Source of the DNA: Peptococcaceae bacterium
Lineage (GTDB): Bacteria > Bacillota > Peptococcia > Peptococcales > Peptococcaceae
Length of the DNA stretch: 58,684 bases
Direction of reading: 5' to 3'
NCBI GenBank assembly: GCA_019420345.1
Contig: JAHZHI010000022.1
Span: 1-58,684 of the forward strand
Positions 17,982 to 26,664 of the stretch are shown here, piece by piece. Each line of letters begins with the position of its first letter. Within the stretch, counting starts at the first letter, position 1. The translations under genes were made by a program, and so were the position numbers. The notes under the pieces are model-generated. The model had not been told where the DNA came from. It ran no database searches and was given only the letters and a program-made list of their open reading frames with translations.

Positions 17982-19385
17982 ATGTCTCACGTTCATTCAA
18001 CAGAAAAACTGCTGGAAGAGACCAGCATTCGCAGGCTGATTCTCCAGCTGGGCATTCCTGCCATGCTGGGCCAATTTTTCAACATTCTCTACAGCATTGT
18101 AGACAGGATCTTTGTCGGTAAAATCCCCGGCGTCGGAGAGACGGCACTGGCCAGCATCGGCGTCTGTGCGCCAGCGCTGACTGCCGTGTCTGCCTTTGCT
18201 TACATGATCGGCATCGGTGGTGCCTCCAGCATGAGCATCTTATTGGGCCGCAAGGACCCGGCACGCGCTAAAGCCATGCTGGGCAACGCCGTGTTTCTTC
18301 TGCTGCTTATTGCCGTGATGGTGACCGCTCTGCTGCTCCTGGTCAAGCGGCCTTTTCTCTATATCCTAGGCTGCAGCGATGCCATGTATCCCTACGCATC
18401 GATCTATTTCACCATTGCAGTCTCCGGCACCCTGGCATCTCTTCTCGGCACCGGTCTGAACCAATTTCTGCTGGCGCAGGGCTTTGCCAAGCCCGGTATG
18501 ATCTCAGTGGTAATGGGGGCTGTGATCAATGCCTGCCTGGACCCGCTCCTGATTTTTGGCTGCGGCATGGGTATTGCCGGCGCCGCTGCCGCCACAGTGA
18601 TCGCCCAATGCTGCATGGCGGCCTATGTCATCTGGCAGCTTTGCAGGGCCAAGGTGGCGATCCGCTTCCATTTCTGCCGCCCTCAGTGGACCCTGTGCCG
18701 CCGCATTCTTGCCATTGGCTCGATGTCCTTTTTGATCACCATCCTCGACAACCTCATCATCATCCTGCTCAACATCATGTTGCGCCAATACGGCGGTGCC
18801 AGCGGCGATCAGCTGATCACCTGCGCCACCATTGTGCAAAGCTTCCTGACCATCGTGTTCTGCCCGGCACAAGGCATCATCACCGGCTGCAGCACAATTT
18901 TCAGCTACCACTACGGCGCCGGCCATTACCAGAAAATCCGCCAAACGTTTCTCGGCGTGTTCGTGCTCTGCGCCCTCTATATCGGCGCGCTGCAAATCGC
19001 CGTGCAGCTGGCGCCGCACTTTTTCGTTGGTCTCTTCCTGCCGGAAGGTGCCTTGAGCCAGCAGGCCGCCGACAGCCTGCGCCTGTACACCCTGGCCCTG
19101 CTCGGCGTGGCGGTGCAGTATGCCCTCGTCGACGGGCTCACCGCCATGGGTAAAGTGCGCTGGGCCTTTCCCCTGTCGGTGTTCCGAAAAATCGTCTATG
19201 TCCTCTGCCTGTTTGTGCTGCCAAATCTTTTGGACATCCGCTATATTTTCTCCGCCGGAAGCATCTCCGACGCCATCGGCGCCACCTTCAGCGCCGTGGT
19301 CTTTTTTCTCTTTGTCGTCCCGCGTTTAAAGAAGGAACTAACGACGTCATCACCAGAGGACACTTCCAAAATCATCGCTCCATGA
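17982..19385 (+). CDS. MATE-family multidrug/cation exporter
   Basis: The protein (467 residues from MSHVHSTEK) has about 12 hydrophobic helices in two similar halves. It begins with the MATE-typical segment IPAMLGQFFNILYSIVDRIF followed by GVGETALASIG. It would export drugs or metabolites using a sodium or proton gradient. The start is uncertain: no good Shine-Dalgarno site lies before this ATG, and an in-frame ATG 45 codons earlier would add an unlikely non-membrane leader. Codons are more GC-rich at third positions than in the neighbouring DASS gene, which may hint at a different history. Confidence 0.88.
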   Translation: MSHVHSTEKLLEETSIRRLILQLGIPAMLGQFFNILYSIVDRIFVGKIPGVGETALASIGVCAPALTAVSAFAYMIGIGGASSMSILLGRKDPARAKAMLGNAVFLLLLIAVMVTALLLLVKRPFLYILGCSDAMYPYASIYFTIAVSGTLASLLGTGLNQFLLAQGFAKPGMISVVMGAVINACLDPLLIFGCGMGIAGAAAATVIAQCCMAAYVIWQLCRAKVAIRFHFCRPQWTLCRRILAIGSMSFLITILDNLIIILLNIMLRQYGGASGDQLITCATIVQSFLTIVFCPAQGIITGCSTIFSYHYGAGHYQKIRQTFLGVFVLCALYIGALQIAVQLAPHFFVGLFLPEGALSQQAADSLRLYTLALLGVAVQYALVDGLTAMGKVRWAFPLSVFRKIVYVLCLFVLPNLLDIRYIFSAGSISDAIGATFSAVVFFLFVVPRLKKELTTSSPEDTSKIIAP

Positions 19386-19389
19386 AAAA

Positions 19390-19445
19390 AAAGCTGTCAT
19401 GCAAACGATATGTTTGTTTGCATGACAGCTTTCTTTTTTTATTTT
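19390..19445 (+). terminator. Terminator of the MATE gene
   Basis: A perfect 17-base-pair stem beginning AAAGCTGTCATGCAAAC is followed by CTTTTTTT. Confidence 0.9.
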
Positions 19446-19532
19446 ATTAAAGATGAACCATAAAAGGCATAGTGATCTGAGAGCAACACGCTCCCTATAA
19501 ACGTCATCAATAGATGAATTGTTCCTTTCAAT

Positions 19533-19561
19533 TTGTGTTAGAACACAGCCACCATTATAAT
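19533..19561 (+). promoter_or_regulatory. Promoter and possible operator of DASS transporter 2
   Basis: TTGTGT and TATAAT are separated by 17 bases. The palindrome TGTGTTAGAACACA (19535-19548) overlaps the -35 box, where a bound repressor would block polymerase. Confidence 0.6.
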
Positions 19562-19640
19562 AACTATATAACTTATTTATTTTATTGATTCTAAGTTTAT
19601 CGGCACTTCGTATGGATAGGATTAAAGGAGATGAATTGAA

Positions 19641-21131
19641 ATGTCTGACGCAAAGAAGATTGAAAAAACAAGTCCCCTTTACTGGGTCCATGTTGTCATC
19701 GGCTTGCTCCTGATGATCGGCTTTCCACAGCTAGACCCGATTGAACCGATCACCGAAGTTGGGATGTGGATCGGCGGCATTTTTTTAGGAATGGTTTATC
19801 TATGGTCTGCGCTTGACAGCATATGGCCAAGTATCCTGGGTTTACTATTGATTGCCTTATATTCTGGCTATACCGGTCCAGAAGTCACTGGATATAACGC
19901 TGTAAAGCAAGTGTTTGGAGCAGCAGTCGGCAGTGACACGGTTATTTGTATTTTATTTGGGATGGTTTTATTTGGCGCCATTCAGCAATTTGGCTGTACA
20001 AAATACCTGGCACGTTTCTTTTTAACGCGGAAATGTTTTATGGGACGTCCATACGTCTTCTTATTTGTCGTTTTTGTTGCTTCATTTTTCATTTCCGGTT
20101 TTACCATGCCAATCGCATCACTGCTTATTTTATGGTCTTTGATGATTGAAACCTTAAAAGAATTCGGCTACAAAAAAGACGATAAAATCATTTGGGTTTC
20201 TGTTTTTGGGATCTACCTTGCATCCACCCTTGGTCAGCCGCTCTTTCCTTTCCGAGGCGCAGCTTTGGGGATCACAGGGGCTTTTACTGCCATCACTGGC
20301 GAATCTGTTAATTACTCCTCTTACATTCTCTATAACCTTATTATTTCTGCAATTATTCTGCTCATCTTCCTCGCTTTCATTAAATTCATTGTTCGTCCTG
20401 ATGTCACGAAAATGAAAGCCATCACACCAGAGTACTTTAAGAAAAATACGCTGCCGCCAATGAACATTCAGCAGAAATCTATTCTGATTACTTGCTTTGT
20501 GTTTATCTTTCTTTTACTAATTCCAAACTTCCTGCCAGCAGATTGGGCCATTAAACAAATCTTGGAAAGTTACAACTCCATTGGTATCTTCTCCATCTGC
20601 CTGATTGTTCTCATGATTATTCCAATCAAAGGCAAATCGCTGTTTGCATTCAAGGAAATTGCCAAAAATGGTGTATCTTGGGATATTTTCTTCATGGTTG
20701 CTGCTGCCATGTACATTTGCAACGCGGTCTCTGATGATGTCACTGGCATCAAACAATTTCTTGTTCAGATCCTGCAGCCGCTCCTTGGTAACAAACCAGA
20801 TCTTATCTTTGTCATGATTCTGATTGCATTCATCATTATTACGACAAACTTTGCGAACAACGCCGGCATGGCCATCATCATCATGCCAATCGTTGTTGCA
20901 TTTTCAGGGCAATATCCCGATGTTCCAACCACAGCGCTCTGCATGACCATTACAATGGCCGCATTTGTTGCACTTCTCACGCCTGCAGCCTCGCCTTTCT
21001 GCGCAATGATGCATGCGAACAAAGAATATATTTCCTTTAAGCAAATTATCATACTGGGGCTGCCTGTATGTGTCATAGCTTTAATCATCTACACCGTCGT
21101 TGGATTTCCAATTGCAAAACTTTTGTTCTAA
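19641..21131 (+). CDS. DASS/SLC13-family anion transporter 2
   Basis: The 496-residue membrane protein belongs to the same superfamily as the three other DASS genes in the window. Near its end it carries TTNFANNAGMAIIIMP and LLTPAASPFCAMMH, the second substrate and sodium motif region. The first pore motif reads TMPIAS. AAAGGAG precedes the ATG. It is transcribed from its own promoter and converges on a LysR gene that may regulate it. The substrate is likely a divalent organic or inorganic anion. Confidence 0.88.
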   Translation: MSDAKKIEKTSPLYWVHVVIGLLLMIGFPQLDPIEPITEVGMWIGGIFLGMVYLWSALDSIWPSILGLLLIALYSGYTGPEVTGYNAVKQVFGAAVGSDTVICILFGMVLFGAIQQFGCTKYLARFFLTRKCFMGRPYVFLFVVFVASFFISGFTMPIASLLILWSLMIETLKEFGYKKDDKIIWVSVFGIYLASTLGQPLFPFRGAALGITGAFTAITGESVNYSSYILYNLIISAIILLIFLAFIKFIVRPDVTKMKAITPEYFKKNTLPPMNIQQKSILITCFVFIFLLLIPNFLPADWAIKQILESYNSIGIFSICLIVLMIIPIKGKSLFAFKEIAKNGVSWDIFFMVAAAMYICNAVSDDVTGIKQFLVQILQPLLGNKPDLIFVMILIAFIIITTNFANNAGMAIIIMPIVVAFSGQYPDVPTTALCMTITMAAFVALLTPAASPFCAMMHANKEYISFKQIIILGLPVCVIALIIYTVVGFPIAKLLF

Positions 21132-21138
21132 CAACAAG

Positions 21139-21168
21139 AAAAGTCGACACTCTCTGTCGACTTTTTTT
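21139..21168. terminator. Bidirectional terminator between DASS 2 and LysR
   Basis: AAAAGTCGACA and its exact complement enclose a 5-base loop, with T-runs on the plus strand and A-rich flanks serving the minus strand. Confidence 0.85.
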
Positions 21169-21180
21169 ATTGAAAACCTT

Positions 21181-22143
21181 TTACCCTATTAACTGCTGTT
21201 TAAACACTTTTTGAACAACGTCAATGAATACTTGTTCACTGTCGGTTAATACATAATTTTTTGGATGAATGAGATAATATTCCAGTGGAACATGAAAATC
21301 CTCAAAAGGAAGGATTTTTATCTTCCCTTGCATAAAATTTTCATCCCCATACAGCATCGATTTCGGCACGGCACTAATGCCAACATTATTGACAACAAGC
21401 TGCTTCAAAACATCCAGGGAAGCCACCGTGAGACACGTCTTTCCCTTTTTAAAAACAGCATCATAGGCATCGAGAATGACCGCATCTTTATAGAATGGAT
21501 TTGAAGAATGCGGCATAAATTGATACTGTATCAACGGATATTCCGAGAACTGTTCGAGCGAAATTTTATCAACCTTTGCCAGTGGCGATGACGCACTGAT
21601 CAAACAACATATTTCATCTTTTTTCAACAAATAAGATTCTATGTCTATCTTTGAACGCTTGTATATGGAATGAATCAATTCAGGCGTCGCTGCCAAAATA
21701 CCATAGTAATGTGGATATTCCAAATGCGCAATCTCTTTCATATAACAGGCCAAAGCGATTGGCGGCTTTTCTTCAAATACATTGACCTGTACGGATGGAC
21801 ACAGCTGATGAAAACGAATGAGCGCTTCTTGCAGGAAACCACCATTTAAGGATGGGATCGAAAAGATATTGATGCAAACTTCTCTGCTTTCAAGTTCTCC
21901 CAAACGCTCTAACTCTTCTATTTTTGTTGTGATTTCTGAGGCGATACAAATGGCCTTTTTTCCTGTTTCTGTGGGATACACGCCAGATTTTGTCCGATTC
22001 AGCAGGGTGCAGCCCAATTCTTTTTCTAAATTTGAAATGGCAATACTCAGCGTTGGCTGAGTAATAAAAAGATTTTCTGCAGCTTGCGATATAGAGTGTG
22101 TTTTTCCAACCTCCATCAAATAAAATAATTGTTGAAGATGCAT
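21181..22143 (-). CDS. LysR-family transcriptional regulator
   Basis: The 320-residue protein has the N-terminal helix-turn-helix (HSISQAAENLFITQPTLSIA) and a periplasmic-binding-like effector domain. The MHLQQLFYL start follows AAGGAG. It is slightly longer than average. It lies tail-to-tail with DASS transporter 2. Whether it controls that gene through the TGTGTTAGAACACA palindrome is only an inference. Confidence 0.88.
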   Translation of the reverse strand: MHLQQLFYLMEVGKTHSISQAAENLFITQPTLSIAISNLEKELGCTLLNRTKSGVYPTETGKKAICIASEITTKIEELERLGELESREVCINIFSIPSLNGGFLQEALIRFHQLCPSVQVNVFEEKPPIALACYMKEIAHLEYPHYYGILAATPELIHSIYKRSKIDIESYLLKKDEICCLISASSPLAKVDKISLEQFSEYPLIQYQFMPHSSNPFYKDAVILDAYDAVFKKGKTCLTVASLDVLKQLVVNNVGISAVPKSMLYGDENFMQGKIKILPFEDFHVPLEYYLIHPKNYVLTDSEQVFIDVVQKVFKQQLIG

Positions 22144-22207
22144 CCATAACACTCCTTTTATCAAATCATGTACTTAACTCTCATAGGCATTTATTTTAAG
22201 TATACTA

Positions 22208-22256
22208 GAAAAGAGACTGCCGCACAAACGATATTTTCGTTTGTGCGGCAGCCTCT
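22208..22256 (-). terminator. Terminator of the asparaginase operon
   Basis: A perfect 15-base-pair stem beginning CTGCCGCACAAACGA is followed on the minus strand by CTCTTTTC. Confidence 0.75.
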
Positions 22257-22281
22257 TACTTTTTTATGCAGTGTGCGCCGT

Positions 22282-23286
22282 TCACTCGTCGAACGTATAG
22301 AGAATATCCTGTGCCACTGGTGTATAAAATGCCTGGCGCAGTGCTTCGTAGGACAGGTCTTGTGCCAGAAGCCACATGAGCTTGGTAACCACTGCTTCGA
22401 TGGTCATATCCCACGCCTGCATGACGTCGTAAGCCGCCATGGCTTTGCGCCCGACTTCGTAGACGCCCAGGTCGCTGCCTTCGAGCATGGCCTGGGTGGC
22501 CACCACCACATGGCAGCCGCGTTCTTTCAGGCTTTGGAGTTTTTCCAGGAAATTGCGTTGATCGGCAAACGGCAGCCCGCCGGAGCCGTAGCTTTCGATG
22601 ACCACCGCCCGGTAATGCTCACCGATGTAATCGAGAATGCCAGGGTCCATGCCAGGAATCAGCTTGAGCAGAAACACCTCTGGCAGCATGTCATGATAAA
22701 ACGTCACCGGCTTTTCGTCGTGAAAGGTCATATACTGGACGATGCGGCCCTGATCGACAAGCGCCACTTCCGGATAATTGATGCTGGAAAAGGCTTCGTA
22801 GCTTTTTGTTTTCAGTTTCTTGGCTCGGGTGCCAAGGATGACGCGCCCTGAAAACACCACAAAAACACCGCCGGATTGCCGCTGGCTGGCAAAGCTGAGC
22901 GCATCCAGCAGGTTCTTTTTCGCATCGGTAATCGGTGCCAACAGCGGCTTTTGTGCGCCCGTGAGCACGATGGGCTTATTGGCATGCTGAATAAGATAAG
23001 ACAAGGCCGCTGCCGTATAGGCCATGGTGTCGGTGCCGTGGGTGATGACGAAGCCATCATAAGCGTCGTAATGGTCTTCGATGGTCTTGGCCATGAGAAG
23101 CCATTGCTCAGGCTGCACGTTGGTGCTGTCGATGTTCAACAGCTGCACCGTATCTATGGTACAGAATGCGGCCGCTTCCGGCACACTCTCGTACAATTCC
23201 TGCGAGGTGATGCCTGGCGCCAGCCCTTGCGCTGTTTTGGTGGAAGCGATGGTGCCGCCGGTGGCAATGAGAAGGATTTTTTGCAC
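22282..23286 (-). CDS. ansA: Cytosolic L-asparaginase (type I)
   Basis: The 334-residue enzyme hydrolyses asparagine to aspartate and ammonia. The first catalytic threonine lies in ATGGTIAS near the N-terminus, and the second motif reads THGTDTMAYTA. There is no signal peptide, which fits the cytosolic type I form. The start is GTG with AAAGGAG upstream. It is the last gene of a probable operon with a LysR regulator and a class I aminotransferase, which suggests a joint role in aspartate and nitrogen metabolism. Confidence 0.9.
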   Translation of the reverse strand: MQKILLIATGGTIASTKTAQGLAPGITSQELYESVPEAAAFCTIDTVQLLNIDSTNVQPEQWLLMAKTIEDHYDAYDGFVITHGTDTMAYTAAALSYLIQHANKPIVLTGAQKPLLAPITDAKKNLLDALSFASQRQSGGVFVVFSGRVILGTRAKKLKTKSYEAFSSINYPEVALVDQGRIVQYMTFHDEKPVTFYHDMLPEVFLLKLIPGMDPGILDYIGEHYRAVVIESYGSGGLPFADQRNFLEKLQSLKERGCHVVVATQAMLEGSDLGVYEVGRKAMAAYDVMQAWDMTIEAVVTKLMWLLAQDLSYEALRQAFYTPVAQDILYTFDE

Positions 23287-23346
23287 GTTGCTGCTCCTTT
23301 CCTTTGTAAGGGATCTAATCTGTTGTAACGTGTTGGGGCATTGTTT

Positions 23347-24255
23347 TCAGCGCGCCTGATCTTTGAAAGCCTTCAATTCTTCCACGTACAATTCACCCAG
23401 CGGACTCAACGGCATGGCCTTCTGCTTGATGTAGCCGATGGTCATGGTTTCGTCGCTGTCCAGCGGAAGCGCCATGTAATCGCCACCATTGAGCTCGGCG
23501 CAAATGATGCCGGAGCACAAAGTAAACGCGTTCAGACCGCGCATCATGTTGAGACAGGTGGCGCGGTCGTCAGCCTTGATGACACGCTTGTAATGATAGG
23601 TGCTGAGAATTTCCTCTGCCAGATAGAAGGCATTGTTCTCTCCCTGCTCAAACGACAGGCAGGGATATTCGGCCAAATCATCCAGCGTTAAAAGGTTGCG
23701 CTCTGCCAGCGGATGGCCTTTCCAAAGATACACATAAGCGTGGCAGTCAAAGAGAGGCGTAAACGACAGCCCTTTCTCACGCAGCATCTTCATCAGCACT
23801 TGTTCGTTGAAGGCGTTGCGGTAAAGCACGCCAAGCTCACTGTCAAAGCGGCGCACATGCTCGATGACCTCGTAGGTTTTCGTCTCATGCACGGCAAATT
23901 CGTACTCATCCATGCCGAAACGTTCCACCAGCCGCATGAACGCCTGCACCGCAAAAGAATAGTGCTGCATCGACACAGAAAACCGCTTGCGCACCGGCGC
24001 ACCGCTGAGGTAACGCGCATCGATCAGCGCATACTGCGCCATCAGCTGGCGCGCATAGCCCAAGAATTCATTGCCGGCCGCTGTCACAGTGATGCCTTTG
24101 TTGCTGCGCATGAAAATCGTCAGTCCGATTTCTTCTTCGAGGTCACGCACCGCCGCCGACAGGCTTGGCTGAGAAATGAACAGTGCCGCCGCAGCCTTAT
24201 TCATGGAGCGCTTATCGGCAACCATGAGCACATATTTAAGTTGCTGCAGGGTCAC
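23347..24255 (-). CDS. LysR-family regulator inside the aminotransferase operon
   Basis: The 302-residue protein has a typical helix-turn-helix (SMNKAAAALFISQPSLSAAV) and an effector domain containing Cys in LCSGIICAELNGG. The start is GTG with AAAGGAA upstream, four bases after the aminotransferase stop, so translation is likely coupled. Being sandwiched between two structural genes on the same strand is unusual for LysR, which is normally divergent from its target. Related family members respond to amino acid or sulfur metabolites; the effector here is unknown. Confidence 0.9.
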   Translation of the reverse strand: MTLQQLKYVLMVADKRSMNKAAAALFISQPSLSAAVRDLEEEIGLTIFMRSNKGITVTAAGNEFLGYARQLMAQYALIDARYLSGAPVRKRFSVSMQHYSFAVQAFMRLVERFGMDEYEFAVHETKTYEVIEHVRRFDSELGVLYRNAFNEQVLMKMLREKGLSFTPLFDCHAYVYLWKGHPLAERNLLTLDDLAEYPCLSFEQGENNAFYLAEEILSTYHYKRVIKADDRATCLNMMRGLNAFTLCSGIICAELNGGDYMALPLDSDETMTIGYIKQKAMPLSPLGELYVEELKAFKDQAR

Positions 24256-24259
24256 GCAC

Positions 24260-25420
24260 TCACATTCCTTTCATGGCTTCGAGGCGATTCAGTGCCGCTT
24301 CCAGGGTGGCGTCCTGTTTTGCAAAATGGAAACGAATAAGATTGTTCACCGGCTCGTTAAAGAAACTCGAACCTGGCACAGCGCCAACGCCAACATCTTT
24401 GGCCAAGCGTTCGCAGAATGCCAAATCGGTTTCATCTTTGTGCAGGAAGCGCGTCACATCCACGAGCACATAATAAGCCCCTTCCGGCTCAATGAAGTCC
24501 AAACCAATGTTGCGCAAACCTTTCAGAAACAGATCTTTCATGTGGGTATAGTGGGCCTGCAGTTCTTTATAATAATCATCACCGAAACGCAGGCCGACGA
24601 CTGCAGCTTCCATCAATGGCGCTGCCGCACCAACTGTGAGGAAATCGTGCACTTTCTTAACACGATCGATGATTGCAGGTGAAGCGATAACATAGCCCAG
24701 GCGCCAGCCGGTGATGGAATACGTTTTGGACAGCGAGCTGCAGATGATCGTGCGTTCACGCATGCCTGGCAGCGTTGCCAGATAGGCGTGTTCATACGGC
24801 GCATAGACGATATGCTCGTACACTTCGTCAGTAATCACATACGCATCATACTTGATGGCCAAATCGGCAATCACTGCCAGCTCTTCACGGCTGAACACCT
24901 TGCCGCTTGGGTTGGCCGGATTGCAGAGAATCAGCGCCTTGGCACCTTGACGAAAAGCATCTTCCAGCACCTCCGCGTCAAAACGGAAGGTTGGCGGAAT
25001 CAGCGGTACATAGATGGGCTCTGCACCAGAAAGAATGGCGTCGGCACCATAGTTTTCATAAAATGGCGAGAACACCACGACCTTGTCGCCAGGATTCACC
25101 ACGCACATCATGGCTGCCATCATAGCTTCGGTGCTGCCGCAGGTGACAACGATCTCTGTGTCAGGATCAACCGTCATTCCGGAGAAATGTTTCTGTTTAT
25201 CCGCCAACGCTTCGCGGAAGTTCTGCGCACCCCAGGTCAGTGCATACTGATGAGGGCCTTCCTGTGCCACTTCTGCCAAACGTGTCATCAATTCCTGCGG
25301 TGGGTCAAAATCTGGAAATCCCTGAGAAAGATTGATGGCATCGTATTGGTTGGAAATTCTTGTCATACGGCGGATCACCGAATCAGTGAAGGTCGCCGTT
25401 CTATTGCTCAATTCACGCAT
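24260..25420 (-). CDS. PLP-dependent class I/II aminotransferase
   Basis: The 386-residue enzyme belongs to the fold-type I aspartate aminotransferase family. Visible motifs are NPANPSGKV, the ITDEVYEHIVY segment with the PLP-contacting Asp and Tyr, the Schiff-base lysine in SSLSKTYSITGWRLGY, and IRFHFAKQ near the end with the carboxylate-binding Arg. It is the first gene of the operon, and GAGG precedes the ATG. Substrate preference within the family (aspartate, methionine, kynurenine or aromatic) cannot be fixed from sequence; the neighbouring asparaginase favours aspartate. Confidence 0.88.
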   Translation of the reverse strand: MRELSNRTATFTDSVIRRMTRISNQYDAINLSQGFPDFDPPQELMTRLAEVAQEGPHQYALTWGAQNFREALADKQKHFSGMTVDPDTEIVVTCGSTEAMMAAMMCVVNPGDKVVVFSPFYENYGADAILSGAEPIYVPLIPPTFRFDAEVLEDAFRQGAKALILCNPANPSGKVFSREELAVIADLAIKYDAYVITDEVYEHIVYAPYEHAYLATLPGMRERTIICSSLSKTYSITGWRLGYVIASPAIIDRVKKVHDFLTVGAAAPLMEAAVVGLRFGDDYYKELQAHYTHMKDLFLKGLRNIGLDFIEPEGAYYVLVDVTRFLHKDETDLAFCERLAKDVGVGAVPGSSFFNEPVNNLIRFHFAKQDATLEAALNRLEAMKGM

Positions 25421-25454
25421 GAATCATTGCCTCGTTTCTTACTAATTTTGTTGG

Positions 25455-25484
25455 TAAAAAACGCTGCTCCCACTGGGAACAGCG
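25455..25484 (-). terminator. Terminator after LysR, in the leader of the aminotransferase operon
   Basis: CGCTGTTCCC and GGGAGCAGCG enclose a three-base loop, with one mismatched pair, and are followed on the minus strand by TTTTTT. A promoter-like sequence lies just upstream of it, so it may also attenuate the operon. Confidence 0.75.
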
Positions 25485-25500
25485 TATCGCTATCTACTAA

Positions 25501-25529
25501 ATAATATGCTTTTCATAGGAATTGTGCAA
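25501..25529 (-). promoter_or_regulatory. Putative promoter of the aminotransferase-LysR-asparaginase operon
   Basis: On the minus strand TTGCAC and TATTAT are separated by 17 bases. The element lies just beyond the stop codon of the upstream LysR gene. Confidence 0.5.
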
Positions 25530-25543
25530 GCCTTTTTCGCTGC

Positions 25544-26461
25544 TCACGCCTCAACCTGCAGCTTCTCGAGCATTTCTGTCAGCATCTGCTGTTTCAGCGG
25601 CGTCAGTGCTTCAGGCCTGTAGACCACGCCAACCTCGCACCACCAGTCAAAATCACGCACGCGCAGCGGCTTCAGCTGCTTCTTCCATTCGCCGCCGCTG
25701 TTGTAGGCTTCCTCCGGCATGGTCGTGACACCATCGTTGGCCACGAGATAAAGCAGGCGATGCTTTGGATTGCTGATGATTTCTACGTCTCGCTCATAGC
25801 CATAATCCTCAAGCAGATGATACACATGATCCACGCTGTGACGGCTGCCGCCTGTCACATAAGGATAGCGCAGCACATCGCGCATCGTCACGCCTTCCTG
25901 CTTGTGCAGCGGGTGCGACGGACGCGCATAGATGCCGACATAATCGCTGAAACAATTTTCATACGCCAGCCCGCTGTCACGAATGCGCGTCATCAATGCC
26001 TCCTGGTCGTTGCAGTACATCATCACCACACCGAAATCCAGCGTGCCTTCACTGACCTTGGTGACAATATCGGTGCTGAAGGACTCAATCACCTGTATTG
26101 ACAAATTTGGATACTTTGTTTTCAGCGGCAGTACCAGCATGGAAAACACCTTGTTGCCATAGTACCCCGAACCGCCAACCGAAATCGCACCAACCACACT
26201 CTCATCTACCAGCTGCTGCAGATTGCGAATCTTATCAATGTCTGCCAAAATTTCTTTTGACAGTCGCAGCACCTCGCGGCCATTTTCTGTGAAAGCCACG
26301 CCGTCCTTCTTGCGTTTGAGAATCTCATAGCCCACTTCATCTTCCAGTTCACGAATCGCCTTGCTGATCGACGGCTGTGTCATATACAGCTTCTCTGCCG
26401 CCTCCGACAAACTGCTGCAATGCTCCAGCGCCACGATCATTTCAAACTGATTGAGCCGCAT
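25544..26461 (-). CDS. LysR-family transcriptional regulator
   Basis: The 305-residue protein carries SSLSEAAEKLYMTQPSISKAI as the DNA-binding helix region. Its overall pattern (GGSGYYGNKVFSMLVLPLK and later TMPEEAY) is close to CysB/Cbl-like or CynR-like LysR proteins. AAAAGGAGGG precedes the ATG. It lies upstream of the aminotransferase operon and could control it. An extended -10 promoter lies just upstream of the gene. Confidence 0.88.
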   Translation of the reverse strand: MRLNQFEMIVALEHCSSLSEAAEKLYMTQPSISKAIRELEDEVGYEILKRKKDGVAFTENGREVLRLSKEILADIDKIRNLQQLVDESVVGAISVGGSGYYGNKVFSMLVLPLKTKYPNLSIQVIESFSTDIVTKVSEGTLDFGVVMMYCNDQEALMTRIRDSGLAYENCFSDYVGIYARPSHPLHKQEGVTMRDVLRYPYVTGGSRHSVDHVYHLLEDYGYERDVEIISNPKHRLLYLVANDGVTTMPEEAYNSGGEWKKQLKPLRVRDFDWWCEVGVVYRPEALTPLKQQMLTEMLEKLQVEA

Positions 26462-26500
26462 GGTCGTCCCTCCTTTTCAATTGCATCATATAATACCATT

Positions 26501-26509
26501 AGTATAGCA
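26501..26509 (-). promoter_or_regulatory. Extended -10 promoter of the LysR gene
   Basis: The minus strand reads TGCTATACT, an extended -10 element. The short ATAC and GTAT arms around the -10 are a possible autoregulatory site. Confidence 0.45.
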
Positions 26510-26586
26510 AAGATCTTCGCTGTAAGACAGCAATAGCAGCAGGCGCGGTCATAGAAAAACAATAAGCAAAATGCCATAGGTTTCTC

Positions 26587-26615
26587 TTGACACCTTTTCA
26601 CGTCGGTGCTATGTT
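26587..26615 (+). promoter_or_regulatory. Promoter of the apbE operon
   Basis: A perfect TTGACA and an extended TGC-TATGTT box are separated by 17 bases, 50 bases before the apbE start codon. Confidence 0.7.
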
Positions 26616-26664
26616 AAAATACAGAATACAATAAGCTGCAACTAACTTCCATGGAGGTTTCACT

